A stretch of DNA of 64,000 nucleotides, from the NCBI GenBank assembly GCA_027459645.1, contig DAIDHQ010000032.1:1-64000 (forward strand). Reading direction: 5' to 3'. Below are positions 42,503 to 51,401 of this stretch, in pieces. Each line of letters opens with the position of its first letter. Within the stretch, counting starts at the first letter, position 1. Both the position numbers and the translations under genes were made by a program. Source of the stretch: Vulcanimicrobiota bacterium. Its GTDB lineage: Bacteria; Vulcanimicrobiota; Vulcanimicrobiia; Vulcanimicrobiales; Vulcanimicrobiaceae. The notes beneath the pieces were generated by a model. The model did no database searches and was not told the DNA's origin. It saw only the letters and a program-made list of their open reading frames with translations.

Positions 42503-43888
42503 CGAGAGGAACGACGCAACGGCGATCGCCGCGAGCCCCGCCCACGTCGGCAGTTTGGCACACCATACACCGAGCGAACGCGACGCGTCGTGTTCGGCGA
42601 TCCATCGCCCCCACGCGTATTGCGCGTAGAACGGATCGAGCGGCGGCGGAGCGAGAGCGGTATGCACGTCATGCGCGGCTACCAGCGCCAACGTGCATGC
42701 AAGCGCCGTGCAGGCAATGCCGACGATCGACGCGCGCACCGCATCGGCCCCGAGCGTCAGCGCAATCAGTACCGATGCCGGAAGTACGAGCGCTACGAAC
42801 CACGGCGTCTGCACGAACGCGTACCACGGAAGCGCCAGAGCGACGAGACCGGCAAACGCGACGGCGCGTGCGGAACCCCGCGCTCTTGCGATCAGGACGA
42901 GGCCGAATGGAAGCGCGAGCGGCACCTGCGCGAGGTGGACGAACGTTCCTCCGGCCAGCGCAAACGCCGGTGGCACGAGCGCGAGCATCGCGGGCATGCG
43001 CATGTGCCGCGCGAGAAGAAACGCAACGGCGACCCCTGCGAGCGCGGCGACGGCGTACGACGCGGCGCCCAACGCGAGCGCGACTCCCTCCGGCGCACCG
43101 AGCGACGCGGCGATCCACGATAGACTATACTGCGACGAGCGCAAAAGTTCGGCGCGCGCGTGCTGCGGAAGCACCTCTGTAAAATAGGCTAGCGCGCTAG
43201 CGCGCAGCGCGATCGCGTGCAGCAGAGCCAGGCTCGCCGCGGCAAGCAGCGCGCGCCACCGCGTAGGACGATAGGCGATAAGGGCGAGCATCAAGGGCGC
43301 ACCGGCATGCGGCTCGAGCGATGCAAGCGCGGCCCATGCAACCGACGCCGACGGCCGCCTGCGCGCGAGCGCGAGCGCGCATCCGCACGTCGCCGCAAGC
43401 ACCACGGGAACGACTTCGCCAAATGGAATGCTCGTCAGAGCGATGCCGCATGCGAGGACCGCGAGGGATCGCGCGCGCGCGACGCCCAGAGATCCAAGCG
43501 CTGATACCGCGAAGGCGGTCGCGAGCAACAGCAGACCCGACCATAACGCGATCGCAAGCGAGAGCGGCAACACCGCAAATGGAACGAACGCTACGATTGC
43601 ATATCCCGGAAGGGGATCGGGAACGGCGACTCCGCCGGAGGCTCGGTACACGAGCGGCGCGCCGCGCGAGGATTCGCACGCGTACATCGGTTGCGCGGCG
43701 TACGGGTTCCCGCCCTCGAGAAGAACGGCCGCACCGCAGCGAAAGGCACGAAAATCACCCGCAAAACCGCGGGTTCGCACGGCATCCGCCGTCCCCGCGG
43801 CGAGCGCGAGAACGAATAGAACGGCCGCGAGGATCTTACGCAGGATGTTTGCGGTCGTGCAGCTTTGCGAGGAGCTGCACGGGGCCAT
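42470..43888 (-). CDS. polytopic glycosyltransferase-like membrane protein (GT87/DUF2029 type)
   Basis: 472 residues with about 11-12 TM helices and an early extracytoplasmic loop FAGDFRAFRCGAAVLLEGGN, then PYAAQPMY, which is the DUF2029/GT87-like motif with an acidic residue and NPY. Such enzymes use polyprenyl-phosphate sugars to build envelope glycans. The ATG at 43888 overlaps the BTAD regulator gene by 53 nt; no better start is visible, so the start is uncertain. Its tail overlaps DUF192. Confidence 0.75.
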   Translation of the reverse strand: MAPCSSSQSCTTANILRKILAAVLFVLALAAGTADAVRTRGFAGDFRAFRCGAAVLLEGGNPYAAQPMYACESSRGAPLVYRASGGVAVPDPLPGYAIVAFVPFAVLPLSLAIALWSGLLLLATAFAVSALGSLGVARARSLAVLACGIALTSIPFGEVVPVVLAATCGCALALARRRPSASVAWAALASLEPHAGAPLMLALIAYRPTRWRALLAAASLALLHAIALRASALAYFTEVLPQHARAELLRSSQYSLSWIAASLGAPEGVALALGAASYAVAALAGVAVAFLLARHMRMPAMLALVPPAFALAGGTFVHLAQVPLALPFGLVLIARARGSARAVAFAGLVALALPWYAFVQTPWFVALVLPASVLIALTLGADAVRASIVGIACTALACTLALVAAHDVHTALAPPPLDPFYAQYAWGRWIAEHDASRSLGVWCAKLPTWAGLAAIAVASFLSLRSRGDRLQA

Positions 43889-45383
43889 CGATGTCGGGGC
43901 GGATCAATTTCGCGCGGTATGCATATTCCGCTGCGTGTTTCAAATCGGCGTTCGCATACGCGTACTCGGCGAGCCGTTGAAGCAGGGTAGCCAACCGGTT
44001 TTCCATCGCATGCGATTCGCTCGCAAACCAAGGTTCGATCGCATCGTCTTCGTAGAGCCGTCCGCCGTACATCTTCTCGGCCGAGCGGTAGTGCGCGGCG
44101 GCCTCGTCGAAGTTCCCGTTTTCGTACGCAAGATCTCCGCCCGCAAGGTGCGCGGTAAATCTTCCGACGTCGGTGACGACGTTCGAAAGATCCAGCGTAA
44201 TCGACGTACCGACGCGAAAATAAAATTCGACGCGCGCGTATCCTACGACGGCGGCGATGGCTTTGCGAATGTTACTGCACGCCGTCCGCAGGCTTTGCGC
44301 GGCCAGCTGTTTGTCCGAATTCGGCCAAAACGTCTTCGTCAATTCCGTGCGCGTCGCGGTCGCCCCCGGACGCAACAGAAGGTACTTGACGATCTGCTGA
44401 TCGCGCCGCCGGATCCATTCGATCTCCGTGCCACGAATCGCGACGTGGAACGGGCCGAGCATGCGAACCGTCATCGGAATGGAGGTATCGACTTGGATCG
44501 TCGACGGTCTCGCGAGATGCAACGGTTTGAACGGGCGGCTTCGGCCGGCATCGTTAAAAACGAAGAGTCCCTGCGACTCCAAGCGCCGGATCGAGTCTGC
44601 GTCGAGTTCGTGGCCGTGCGCGAGCGCTTGCACGAGCGCGTAGTCTTCCGGGTCGGCTTCCGCGGCTTCGCCCAAGACGAACTCCAGAAACATCTCACCG
44701 AAACGCGCGCGCCAGCGTTCGTACGCGCCTCCCAACGAACGCTCGTCTTCCGCGCACGCCCGAATGGCGGCACTGATGACGACCGGCCATCCGTCACTTT
44801 CGTCGAGCAAGCGGGCGACGTCGGCTTGGGAATACGAGACGCGCCAAGCATCGCACAATGCGGAAACGTCGGCCGCATCGAAGGCCAAGCGGCTCGCATC
44901 GGTCAGCATCGCGAAACCACGCGCGACCCACGTTTTGGTATCGAGCGCGCCGCGGTCGTGCATGCAGCACACCAGACTGACATTGTCGGGACGATCCTCC
45001 ACGAATTGTGTCAGCATCGCGCGCGCGTGTCCGCTCGCGTTATCGACGTCGTCGAGGGCCAAGAGCAGCGGCTCTTTCGCGAGCACGCGCATGGCGAGCA
45101 GCATCGCTTCGTACGTGGCCGCCGGCATGAGTCCGAGCGATTCGCAAATGGCCGCAAGCGCTTCGCGCGCCGATGCACGCGGCGGTATCGCGCAGTAGGC
45201 CCCGCGCGCCGACGCAGCGGCTGCTTGGATCGCGAGCGTCGTCTTCCCGCACCCCGGCGGTGCAACCAGAAGCCGCACGGGCACGGGCGCGTCCGCTCCG
45301 ACCCGCCGGTTCAGGCGCCCGCGCACGATCGTGTTCGAAGGAAGGCGCGGCAGGTCGCGCCCGAGGATTCCCATGCTTTTCAC
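43836..45383 (-). CDS. ATPase - winged helix - BTAD transcriptional regulator
   Basis: 515 residues. MalT-like ATPase part (Walker A APPGCGKTT, about 41-49; Walker B LLLALDDVDN, about 105-114), then an OmpR-type winged helix (VRMLGPFHVAIRGTEIEWIR, YLLLRPGATATRTELTKTFW) and a C-terminal BTAD/TPR region (about 400-510). The order ATPase-first is the reverse of SARP proteins such as AfsR. GTG 45383 and ATG 45374 are both possible starts. Targets are unknown; the downstream glycosyltransferase gene overlaps it and is likely co-transcribed. Confidence 0.85.
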   Translation of the reverse strand: MKSMGILGRDLPRLPSNTIVRGRLNRRVGADAPVPVRLLVAPPGCGKTTLAIQAAAASARGAYCAIPPRASAREALAAICESLGLMPAATYEAMLLAMRVLAKEPLLLALDDVDNASGHARAMLTQFVEDRPDNVSLVCCMHDRGALDTKTWVARGFAMLTDASRLAFDAADVSALCDAWRVSYSQADVARLLDESDGWPVVISAAIRACAEDERSLGGAYERWRARFGEMFLEFVLGEAAEADPEDYALVQALAHGHELDADSIRRLESQGLFVFNDAGRSRPFKPLHLARPSTIQVDTSIPMTVRMLGPFHVAIRGTEIEWIRRRDQQIVKYLLLRPGATATRTELTKTFWPNSDKQLAAQSLRTACSNIRKAIAAVVGYARVEFYFRVGTSITLDLSNVVTDVGRFTAHLAGGDLAYENGNFDEAAAHYRSAEKMYGGRLYEDDAIEPWFASESHAMENRLATLLQRLAEYAYANADLKHAAEYAYRAKLIRPDIDGPVQLLAKLHDRKHPA

Positions 45384-45413
45384 ATCGGCCCGACCGGGCC
45401 GTCAGTGCACCGT

Positions 45414-45683
45414 TCAGCCGCGTGGGGGCCGCCCCCAGCCGCTCTGGACGTACCGCCCGTCGACGACGATCGCCGGCACCGTCGGGTCGCCGCTTGTGTA
45501 GGCCAGCATCTCTTGCCGGCGCTCCCGGTCGTTTTGGGCGTCGTAGGAAGCAAAGACTATTCCGGCCGCATCGTAATAGTCCATCGCTTGCGCGCAAAAC
45601 GGACAGTCGTCTTTGATGTACAGTTCTATTTTCGCACCCGAAGGCGGATGCTGCACGTCGATCTCTTTCACGCTAAGTTCCAT
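45414..45683 (-). CDS. glutaredoxin-like protein
   Basis: 89 residues from ATG 45683, with a thioredoxin fold: IELYIKDDCPFCAQAMDYYD carries the active-site CPFC (27-30), and DPTVPAIVVDG is the cis-Pro motif. It reduces disulfides or mixed thiols. The frame extends to ATG 45728, but a -10-like TACTAT overlaps that codon, so I prefer 45683. It ends with a Gly/Pro/Arg tail (SGWGRPPRG) and is divergent from rsmI. Confidence 0.82.
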   Translation of the reverse strand: MELSVKEIDVQHPPSGAKIELYIKDDCPFCAQAMDYYDAAGIVFASYDAQNDRERRQEMLAYTSGDPTVPAIVVDGRYVQSGWGRPPRG

Positions 45684-45760
45684 GCGGCCAGCAGTGCGTG
45701 CCCACCTCTCGAAATCCGCGCCGCGCATAGTACTGGCGCACCGGCGGCGAAGAAGGCTTC

Positions 45761-46621
45761 ATGCCGTTGTTGCTCGTGCCCACGCCGCTCGGAAATCTCG
45801 GCGATATCACGCTTCGCGCGCTCGAGACGCTGCGCGGCGCGGAGCTCGTCGTGGCCGAAGACACGCGCGTCGCGCGCAAGCTCCTGAGCGCGCTCGGCAT
45901 CGGTCCGAAAGACCTATGGAGCTACCGCGAGCAGAATGCGCTTTCCGTGACGGCCGGCATTTTGGAGCGTGCGGCAACGCAACGGGTCGTGCTGGTCTGC
46001 GACGCCGGAATGCCCGGCATTTCGGACCCCGGAAGCGAGCTGGTCGCCGCCGCCCACGAAGCGGGGATCGCGGTCGAGGTGTTACCCGGCCCGAGTGCGG
46101 CGATCGGCGTTGCGGTATTATCCGGATTTCCGTTGCGCCGTTTCGCTTTCGAAGGATTTCCGCCGCGAACCAGCGCGCAACGCCGCGCGTCGTTCCGCGG
46201 AGCGCTCGACGCCGATCGCACGACGATTTGGTACGAATCGCCGCAGCGCATTACGGCCGCCCTCGCCGATCTCGACGCCGTCGCGCCGGATGCGAAAGTT
46301 TTCCTGTTGCGCGAATACACCAAGCGTTTCGAACAACAGCTGCACGGAAACGCGCGAGAAGTCGCAGCGGCACTCGAGTTACCGGTGCGCGGGGAAATCG
46401 CATTTGCGGTCGCGCCGTATGCGTACGCCCAAGCAGCGGCCGTGGCGATCGACGTCGACCAACGCATCGACGCCCTGCTGCGCGAGGGCCGTCCGGTCGC
46501 CCACATCGCCAAGTTGCTCGCGGATGAAGGCGCCGGCGAGCGGCACGAACTTTACGCCCGGGCGAGCGCGCGAAAGCGGGCGACCGGCATGGGCACCGGG
46601 CCGCGCGCCGAAGAGGCGTAA
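45761..46621 (+). CDS. rsmI: 16S rRNA 2'-O-ribose methyltransferase RsmI
   Basis: 286 residues. Tetrapyrrole-methylase fold with the RsmI motifs VPTPLGNLGDITLRALETLR (6-25), VVAEDTRVARKLL, VLVCDAGMPGISDPGSELV (near 77-95) and VLPGPSAAIGVAVLSGFP. It methylates C1402 of 16S rRNA. metG follows 6 nt downstream, so the pair likely forms a translation-related operon running on to tatD. Confidence 0.95.
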   Translation: MPLLLVPTPLGNLGDITLRALETLRGAELVVAEDTRVARKLLSALGIGPKDLWSYREQNALSVTAGILERAATQRVVLVCDAGMPGISDPGSELVAAAHEAGIAVEVLPGPSAAIGVAVLSGFPLRRFAFEGFPPRTSAQRRASFRGALDADRTTIWYESPQRITAALADLDAVAPDAKVFLLREYTKRFEQQLHGNAREVAAALELPVRGEIAFAVAPYAYAQAAAVAIDVDQRIDALLREGRPVAHIAKLLADEGAGERHELYARASARKRATGMGTGPRAEEA

Positions 46622-46627
46622 GCTGCC

Positions 46628-48145
46628 ATGAAAGCCTTCTACGTCACCACCCCGATCTATTACATCTCGGGGAATCCGCACATCGGTCACGCCTATACCA
46701 CCGTGGTCGCGGACGTGCTCGCGCGCACGGCGCGGACCGCCGGGCCCGCGTTCTTTCTCACGGGCACCGACGAGCATGGGCAGAAGGTCGCCAACGCGGC
46801 CGCCGAACACGGAATGACGCCGCAAGCCTGGTGCGATCAGCTCGTGCCCCGCTGGCGATCGCTCTTTGCCGCATACCACGTCGAGTACGACGATTTCATT
46901 CGCACCACGCAGCCGCGCCACGAGACGAAGGTGCAGAAGATCTTCGAACGCTTGCGCGAGCGCGGGGATATTTATCTGGGCAAATACGAAGGCTGGTATT
47001 GCGTCGCCGACGAGACGTTCTGGCTGGAATCGAAGCTGGTCGAAGGGCGCTGCCCCACCTGCGGGCGCGAGGTCCAGTGGATTAGCGAGGACGACTGGTT
47101 CTTTCGGCTCAGCGCGTATCGCGACCGCCTGATCGAATATTTTCGCGCGAATCCCGACTTTCTTCGGCCCAGAAGCGTCTATAATGAGATGATGGCGATC
47201 CTCGAAGAGGGGCTCGAAGATCTTTCGATCTCGCGCTCTAATTTCGATTGGGGCATCCCCGTGCCCGGCGACACGCGCGTGATCTACGTGTGGTTCGACG
47301 CGTTGCTGAATTACATCACCGCGATCGGATGGGGTGACGACGACGCGCGCTTCCAGTCGCTCTGGCCGGCGGACGTGCAATTGATCGGCAAAGAGATCGC
47401 GCGCTTCCATACGATCATTTGGCCGGCGATTCTGTGGGCGTTGGGCGAAGAGGTACCGCACCAAGTCTTCGCCCACGGTTGGATCACGGTCGACGGGCAA
47501 AAGATGGGCAAAAGCCTGGGCAACGCCACCGATGCATTCGCACTGGCCGAACGCTTCGGCGCGGATTCACTGCGGTATTTCTTGCTCCGCGAGGCGCCGT
47601 TCGGCAGCGACTTTTCGTATTCGGAAGAGAAGATCGCGCAACGGCACAACAGCGACCTCGGTAACGATCTAGGGAACTTGCTGCATCGCACGCTTTCGAT
47701 GCTGCAGAAGTATCGCGGCGGCGTCGTTCCGGAGGCGCCGGCAAAACTCGACATCCTGGAACGGTTCGCCGATCTTCCGCAACGCGTGCGCGAGCGTACG
47801 ATGGCGTTGGATTTTCGGGCCGCTCTGGAAGCCGCGTGGGAGCTCGTCACGGCGCTCAATCGCGCGATCGACGAACGCCGGCCCTGGACGCTCGCCAAAG
47901 AAGGCCGTGAAGACGAACTGAGCGCGTTCATGTACGAATTGTGCGAAGGCTTACGCCGTCTGGCGATCGTGCTCCAGCCGGTGATGCCGGAACGCATGCG
48001 CGAAATGTGGCGCCGATTGGGTCAAAGCGCCGCCATCGACGCGCATTGGAACGATTCGCTCGCAACGCCGATTGCCGCGGGAACGCAAACGCACGGCGGC
48101 GAGCCGCTGTTCCCGCGCGTCGAACTTGCAGGAGCCGCCGGCTGA
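46628..48145 (+). CDS. metG: methionyl-tRNA synthetase
   Basis: 505 residues, class I synthetase. HIGH box HIGH (18-21) and a KMSKS-type loop with Gly in place of the first Ser (KMGKS, 292-296). A single CPTC zinc knuckle (about 139-142) and the anticodon-binding helical domain (about 365-490) are present; there is no C-terminal tRNA-binding EMAP domain, so it is the short form. GGDEF gene starts 2 nt after the stop. Confidence 0.96.
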   Translation: MKAFYVTTPIYYISGNPHIGHAYTTVVADVLARTARTAGPAFFLTGTDEHGQKVANAAAEHGMTPQAWCDQLVPRWRSLFAAYHVEYDDFIRTTQPRHETKVQKIFERLRERGDIYLGKYEGWYCVADETFWLESKLVEGRCPTCGREVQWISEDDWFFRLSAYRDRLIEYFRANPDFLRPRSVYNEMMAILEEGLEDLSISRSNFDWGIPVPGDTRVIYVWFDALLNYITAIGWGDDDARFQSLWPADVQLIGKEIARFHTIIWPAILWALGEEVPHQVFAHGWITVDGQKMGKSLGNATDAFALAERFGADSLRYFLLREAPFGSDFSYSEEKIAQRHNSDLGNDLGNLLHRTLSMLQKYRGGVVPEAPAKLDILERFADLPQRVRERTMALDFRAALEAAWELVTALNRAIDERRPWTLAKEGREDELSAFMYELCEGLRRLAIVLQPVMPERMREMWRRLGQSAAIDAHWNDSLATPIAAGTQTHGGEPLFPRVELAGAAG

Positions 48146-48147
48146 AG

Positions 48148-49827
48148 ATGGGCGACGGTAACGTGCCGAGCCGGGGCGTTACCATCGGCGGCGGGATTCT
48201 CGCAGTTGCGGGTCTCGGCGCCGCGCTGACGCTGCACGCGCGCGAGTTCATCTGGCAAGATTGGGTAATGACGGCGTTTGCCGCGATCGGCATCGCGTGC
48301 GCCGCCATGTGGGCGCTGCCCATACGCGGCCTGCGCATGCGCCGCAACGGTTTAAACGCGCAGGCGGTCTTTCTCGACGTTCCGATCGGCGCACCGCTCT
48401 TCGCGCTCGGAAGCGCCGGGCCGACCGCCGCGGCGCTCGCATTTGCAATCGGATTTGCGTTCGCGGCGCTGATTCGGCGCCAGTCGCCCGTCACCGATCT
48501 CCTGCGCCACGGAGCGCTGCGCGTACTCGTCGTGCTGGCCTTCGTGCCGTTCGGAACGCAACTCGCAGCGGTTCGTCAATTGCCCCTCTACGCGGGCGTC
48601 GTCACGTTTCTCGTGTCGCTGACCATCGGCTACTGGCTCTTCTTGGTCGGCGTCTCGTCGGTAACCGGCGCACTTACGTACCGCATCACGCTCACGCGCG
48701 TCTGGGGACGCACGCTGCGCGATCCACGAACCTGGATCGTCGGCACCGGCAATATCCTGTGGGCCGTCGCGGTTCGCGCGCCGATCATGCTCGAGCGCTA
48801 TTGGTTCGCCGTGGTGATGTGGCTGCCGGTCCTTGTATGCGCGCGGCTGTTGAAGACGATCGACGAACAACACGCCGAGTTGCACCGCCTGCGGCTCGTG
48901 CGCGACGCCGTTCAAGCGATGCTCGGCGATCGCGACCCGCTGCCGCAGATCAACGCCATTCTTGCAACGCTTCGCGTTCCGTCGTTCGACGAAACCGTCG
49001 CGGTGCTGGCGGCGACCGGCTCGCGCACCGACACGTGGCGCACCGTGACGACGCTCGGTCCCGAGCTCAGCTCCGCCGGCGACGAACTGCGCCGCCGCAT
49101 CCTGGCGCGTCTAAAATTCAGCGGACAGCCGTTCACTTCGCTTCGCGACGAGTACTACGTGGTCTATGCATTCGCAGCTCGTCTCTCGGACGGCGACATC
49201 CACGGCGCCATGATCGTCCACCGCCGAAACGATCGGCCGCTCTCGCCGGACCAGATCAATCAATTTACCAACGCGGCCTTCGAGCTCGCGCCGCTGCTGC
49301 GCGACATGCGCGCGATCACCGCAACGCAGAACGCCGCGACGATGGACGGGCTCACGGGACTCTTCAACCGCGCGACGACGCTGGAACGGCTGCAAGCGAT
49401 GCTGGACGAAGTTACGATCGCCGAACACGGCGCGGTGCTGCTGCTCGATATCGATCATTTCAAGACGGTCAACGATCAGCTCGGGCACGCCGCCGGCGAC
49501 GAGTGCTTGCGCAAGATCGGCGAGATCATCCGCAACGGCGTGCGCGGTGGCGACACCGCCGGGCGCATCGGCGGCGAAGAGTTTCTCATCGTCATGCCCG
49601 GCGCAACGCGCGACGTCGCGCTCGGCGTTGCCGAGCGGTTGCGCCTTGCCGTCGCACTCGGCGGCATGAAATACGCGAGCGGCGAGCCGATTACGACCAG
49701 CATCGGCGCGGCGGCCGCGCACGTGGGCGACACGACCGAAACGCTGCTGGGGCGCGCGGACCGCGGTCTATACGAAGCCAAACGCCAAGGGCGCAACCGG
49801 ATCGTCGAAGACCAGGAGACCGCGTGA
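48148..49827 (+). CDS. membrane diguanylate cyclase (GGDEF)
   Basis: 559 residues. About 7 N-terminal TM helices (to about residue 230), a GAF-like middle domain (about 255-385) and a C-terminal GGDEF domain with the active GGEEF (475-479) and an RGGD I-site (466-469) exactly five residues before it, so it should make c-di-GMP and be product-inhibited. ATG 48148 follows the metG stop; GTGA couples it to tatD. A possible output is the Tad pilus, but no c-di-GMP receptor is visible nearby. Confidence 0.9.
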   Translation: MGDGNVPSRGVTIGGGILAVAGLGAALTLHAREFIWQDWVMTAFAAIGIACAAMWALPIRGLRMRRNGLNAQAVFLDVPIGAPLFALGSAGPTAAALAFAIGFAFAALIRRQSPVTDLLRHGALRVLVVLAFVPFGTQLAAVRQLPLYAGVVTFLVSLTIGYWLFLVGVSSVTGALTYRITLTRVWGRTLRDPRTWIVGTGNILWAVAVRAPIMLERYWFAVVMWLPVLVCARLLKTIDEQHAELHRLRLVRDAVQAMLGDRDPLPQINAILATLRVPSFDETVAVLAATGSRTDTWRTVTTLGPELSSAGDELRRRILARLKFSGQPFTSLRDEYYVVYAFAARLSDGDIHGAMIVHRRNDRPLSPDQINQFTNAAFELAPLLRDMRAITATQNAATMDGLTGLFNRATTLERLQAMLDEVTIAEHGAVLLLDIDHFKTVNDQLGHAAGDECLRKIGEIIRNGVRGGDTAGRIGGEEFLIVMPGATRDVALGVAERLRLAVALGGMKYASGEPITTSIGAAAAHVGDTTETLLGRADRGLYEAKRQGRNRIVEDQETA

Positions 49828-50585
49828 TAGACACGCACGCACACATTCACGCGGAGCAGTTCGATGCGGACCGCCGCGAAATCGTCGCGCGCGCGAAGGA
49901 CGCCGGCGTCAGCGAGATCGTCACGGTCGGCTGCGATCTCGCGGACTCGCAACGCGCGCTCGAAGCGGCGCGCGAATTCCGCGTCTATTCCTCGATCGGC
50001 ATTCACCCCCACGAAGCAAAGGGCGCTCCGGCGGATATCTCGGCGATCTTCGAACCGTTCTTGCACGACAGCCGCGTCGTGGCCATCGGCGAGACGGGCC
50101 TCGACTATTATTACGATCACAGCCCGCGCGAAGATCAGCAACGCGTCATGCGGGCGCAGATACGCGTCGCGCATACGTTCGGATTTCCGGTGATCTTTCA
50201 TCACCGCGACGCCTTCGACGATTTCGTCGCGATCTTGCGTGAGGAATGGATGCCGGGCATGACCGGCGTGATCCACTGCTTCACGGGCAACACCGAACAG
50301 GCGCGCATCTACGTCAAGGAATTCGGCTTGCTGCTCGGCATCGGGGGCGTGATCACGTTTAAGACGGCCGAAGCGGTGCGAGATGCGGTGCTCGCCGTCG
50401 GCGTTGAACCGCTCGTGCTCGAGACGGACTGCCCGTACCTGACGCCGGTCCCGCATCGCGGCCAGCGTAACGAACCCGCCTACATTCCGCTCGTCGCCGA
50501 AACGGTCGCTGAGATCCTGAACATGAACGTCGACGAAATCGGCGAGATCACCGACGACAACGCACGCAACCTCTTTCACATTTAG
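49824..50585 (+). CDS. tatD: TatD family deoxyribonuclease
   Basis: 253 residues, metal-dependent TIM barrel. DTHAHIHAEQFD (metal His pair), SSIGIHPHEAKG, AIGETGLDYYYDHSPREDQQ, FHHRDAF, GVIHCFTGN and LETDCPYLTP are the TatD signatures in order. It acts as a 3'-5' exonuclease and in DNA repair. GTG 49824 overlaps the diguanylate cyclase stop. Confidence 0.95.
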   Translation: MIDTHAHIHAEQFDADRREIVARAKDAGVSEIVTVGCDLADSQRALEAAREFRVYSSIGIHPHEAKGAPADISAIFEPFLHDSRVVAIGETGLDYYYDHSPREDQQRVMRAQIRVAHTFGFPVIFHHRDAFDDFVAILREEWMPGMTGVIHCFTGNTEQARIYVKEFGLLLGIGGVITFKTAEAVRDAVLAVGVEPLVLETDCPYLTPVPHRGQRNEPAYIPLVAETVAEILNMNVDEIGEITDDNARNLFHI

Positions 50586-50624
50586 CAACTAAAGTCTCCG
50601 GTGCGCACGGCCGAAAGGTGCTAG

Positions 50625-51398
50625 ATGCAAGTAGCGCTTTATGCCGTCTTGATCGTTGGCGCGTGCGTCGTGTATGCGCTTGCGGCAGTCGTGATAGCTC
50701 GCCGTCTCATTCAGCCTCACGTTCGCGAAGGGCACAACGACGTGCTCGTGCCGCTCTTTCTCACCGCGGGAACGCTCTACGCAGTCTTGCTCGGCTTTCT
50801 GGTGATCGCCGTGTGGGAAAACTACGATGCGGCAAAAGCCAATGCGGCGGAAGAAGCGTCGACGCTCACGACGCTCTATCGTCAGACGAGCGGCATGCAG
50901 CCGAACGAGCAGGCCGAATTCCGCGCGCTGATCAGATCGTACACCGAAAACGTCATCCACGATGAATGGGCGATCCAGGCAAAGACCGGCGGGGCGAGCC
51001 CGAAAGCGCGTGCCGACGTCGTAAAGATCTATTCCATCTTTAAATCGCTGCCCCCCAACGTCGCCGACAGCGCGATCAGTGCCGATTTCTTGCGAACCTT
51101 CGATAGCGTCGCCGACGATCGCAACCGGCGAACGCTGCAAGCCAACGAGTCGCTCGCCCCGATCCTTTGGATCTGCATGCTCGCAGGCGGTGCCGTCGTT
51201 ATAGCCATGGCGTGCTTGCTCTTCATGGAGAGGCGCGGGCCGCAATTGGTGGCGGCCACACTCATGGCCGCGCTCATCGGGTCGCTGCTCTTCATGCTTG
51301 CGATCCTCGACCGGCCCTACGCCGGCCCGCTGGCACTTTCAGCCGACGATTTCGAGCATTCGATCTCAGTCTATGCCTCCGTCGACCAGGCACCGTAA
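50625..51398 (+). CDS. DUF4239 (bestrophin-like) membrane protein
   Basis: 257 residues with two N-terminal TM helices, a helical soluble middle (LTTLYRQTSGMQPNEQAEFR, about 85-104) and two C-terminal TM helices. This matches DUF4239 proteins, which are related to bestrophin-like channels; no function is proven. It ends 3 nt before the convergent PLD-like gene. Confidence 0.82.
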   Translation: MQVALYAVLIVGACVVYALAAVVIARRLIQPHVREGHNDVLVPLFLTAGTLYAVLLGFLVIAVWENYDAAKANAAEEASTLTTLYRQTSGMQPNEQAEFRALIRSYTENVIHDEWAIQAKTGGASPKARADVVKIYSIFKSLPPNVADSAISADFLRTFDSVADDRNRRTLQANESLAPILWICMLAGGAVVIAMACLLFMERRGPQLVAATLMAALIGSLLFMLAILDRPYAGPLALSADDFEHSISVYASVDQAP

Positions 51399-51401
51399 CG
51401 A

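Noticed and set aside
42470-43888. Interpretation of the DUF2029-like protein as part of the Tad pilus (pilin glycosylation)
   Set aside because: It is on the opposite strand and overlaps a BTAD regulator gene upstream. Position alone does not support a pilus role.
48261-49820. Long Arg-rich frame overlapping the diguanylate cyclase and running into tatD
   Set aside because: Its first part is a +1 shadow of the GGDEF gene. Only the last part, in the tatD frame, is coding, with its own GTG start at 49824.
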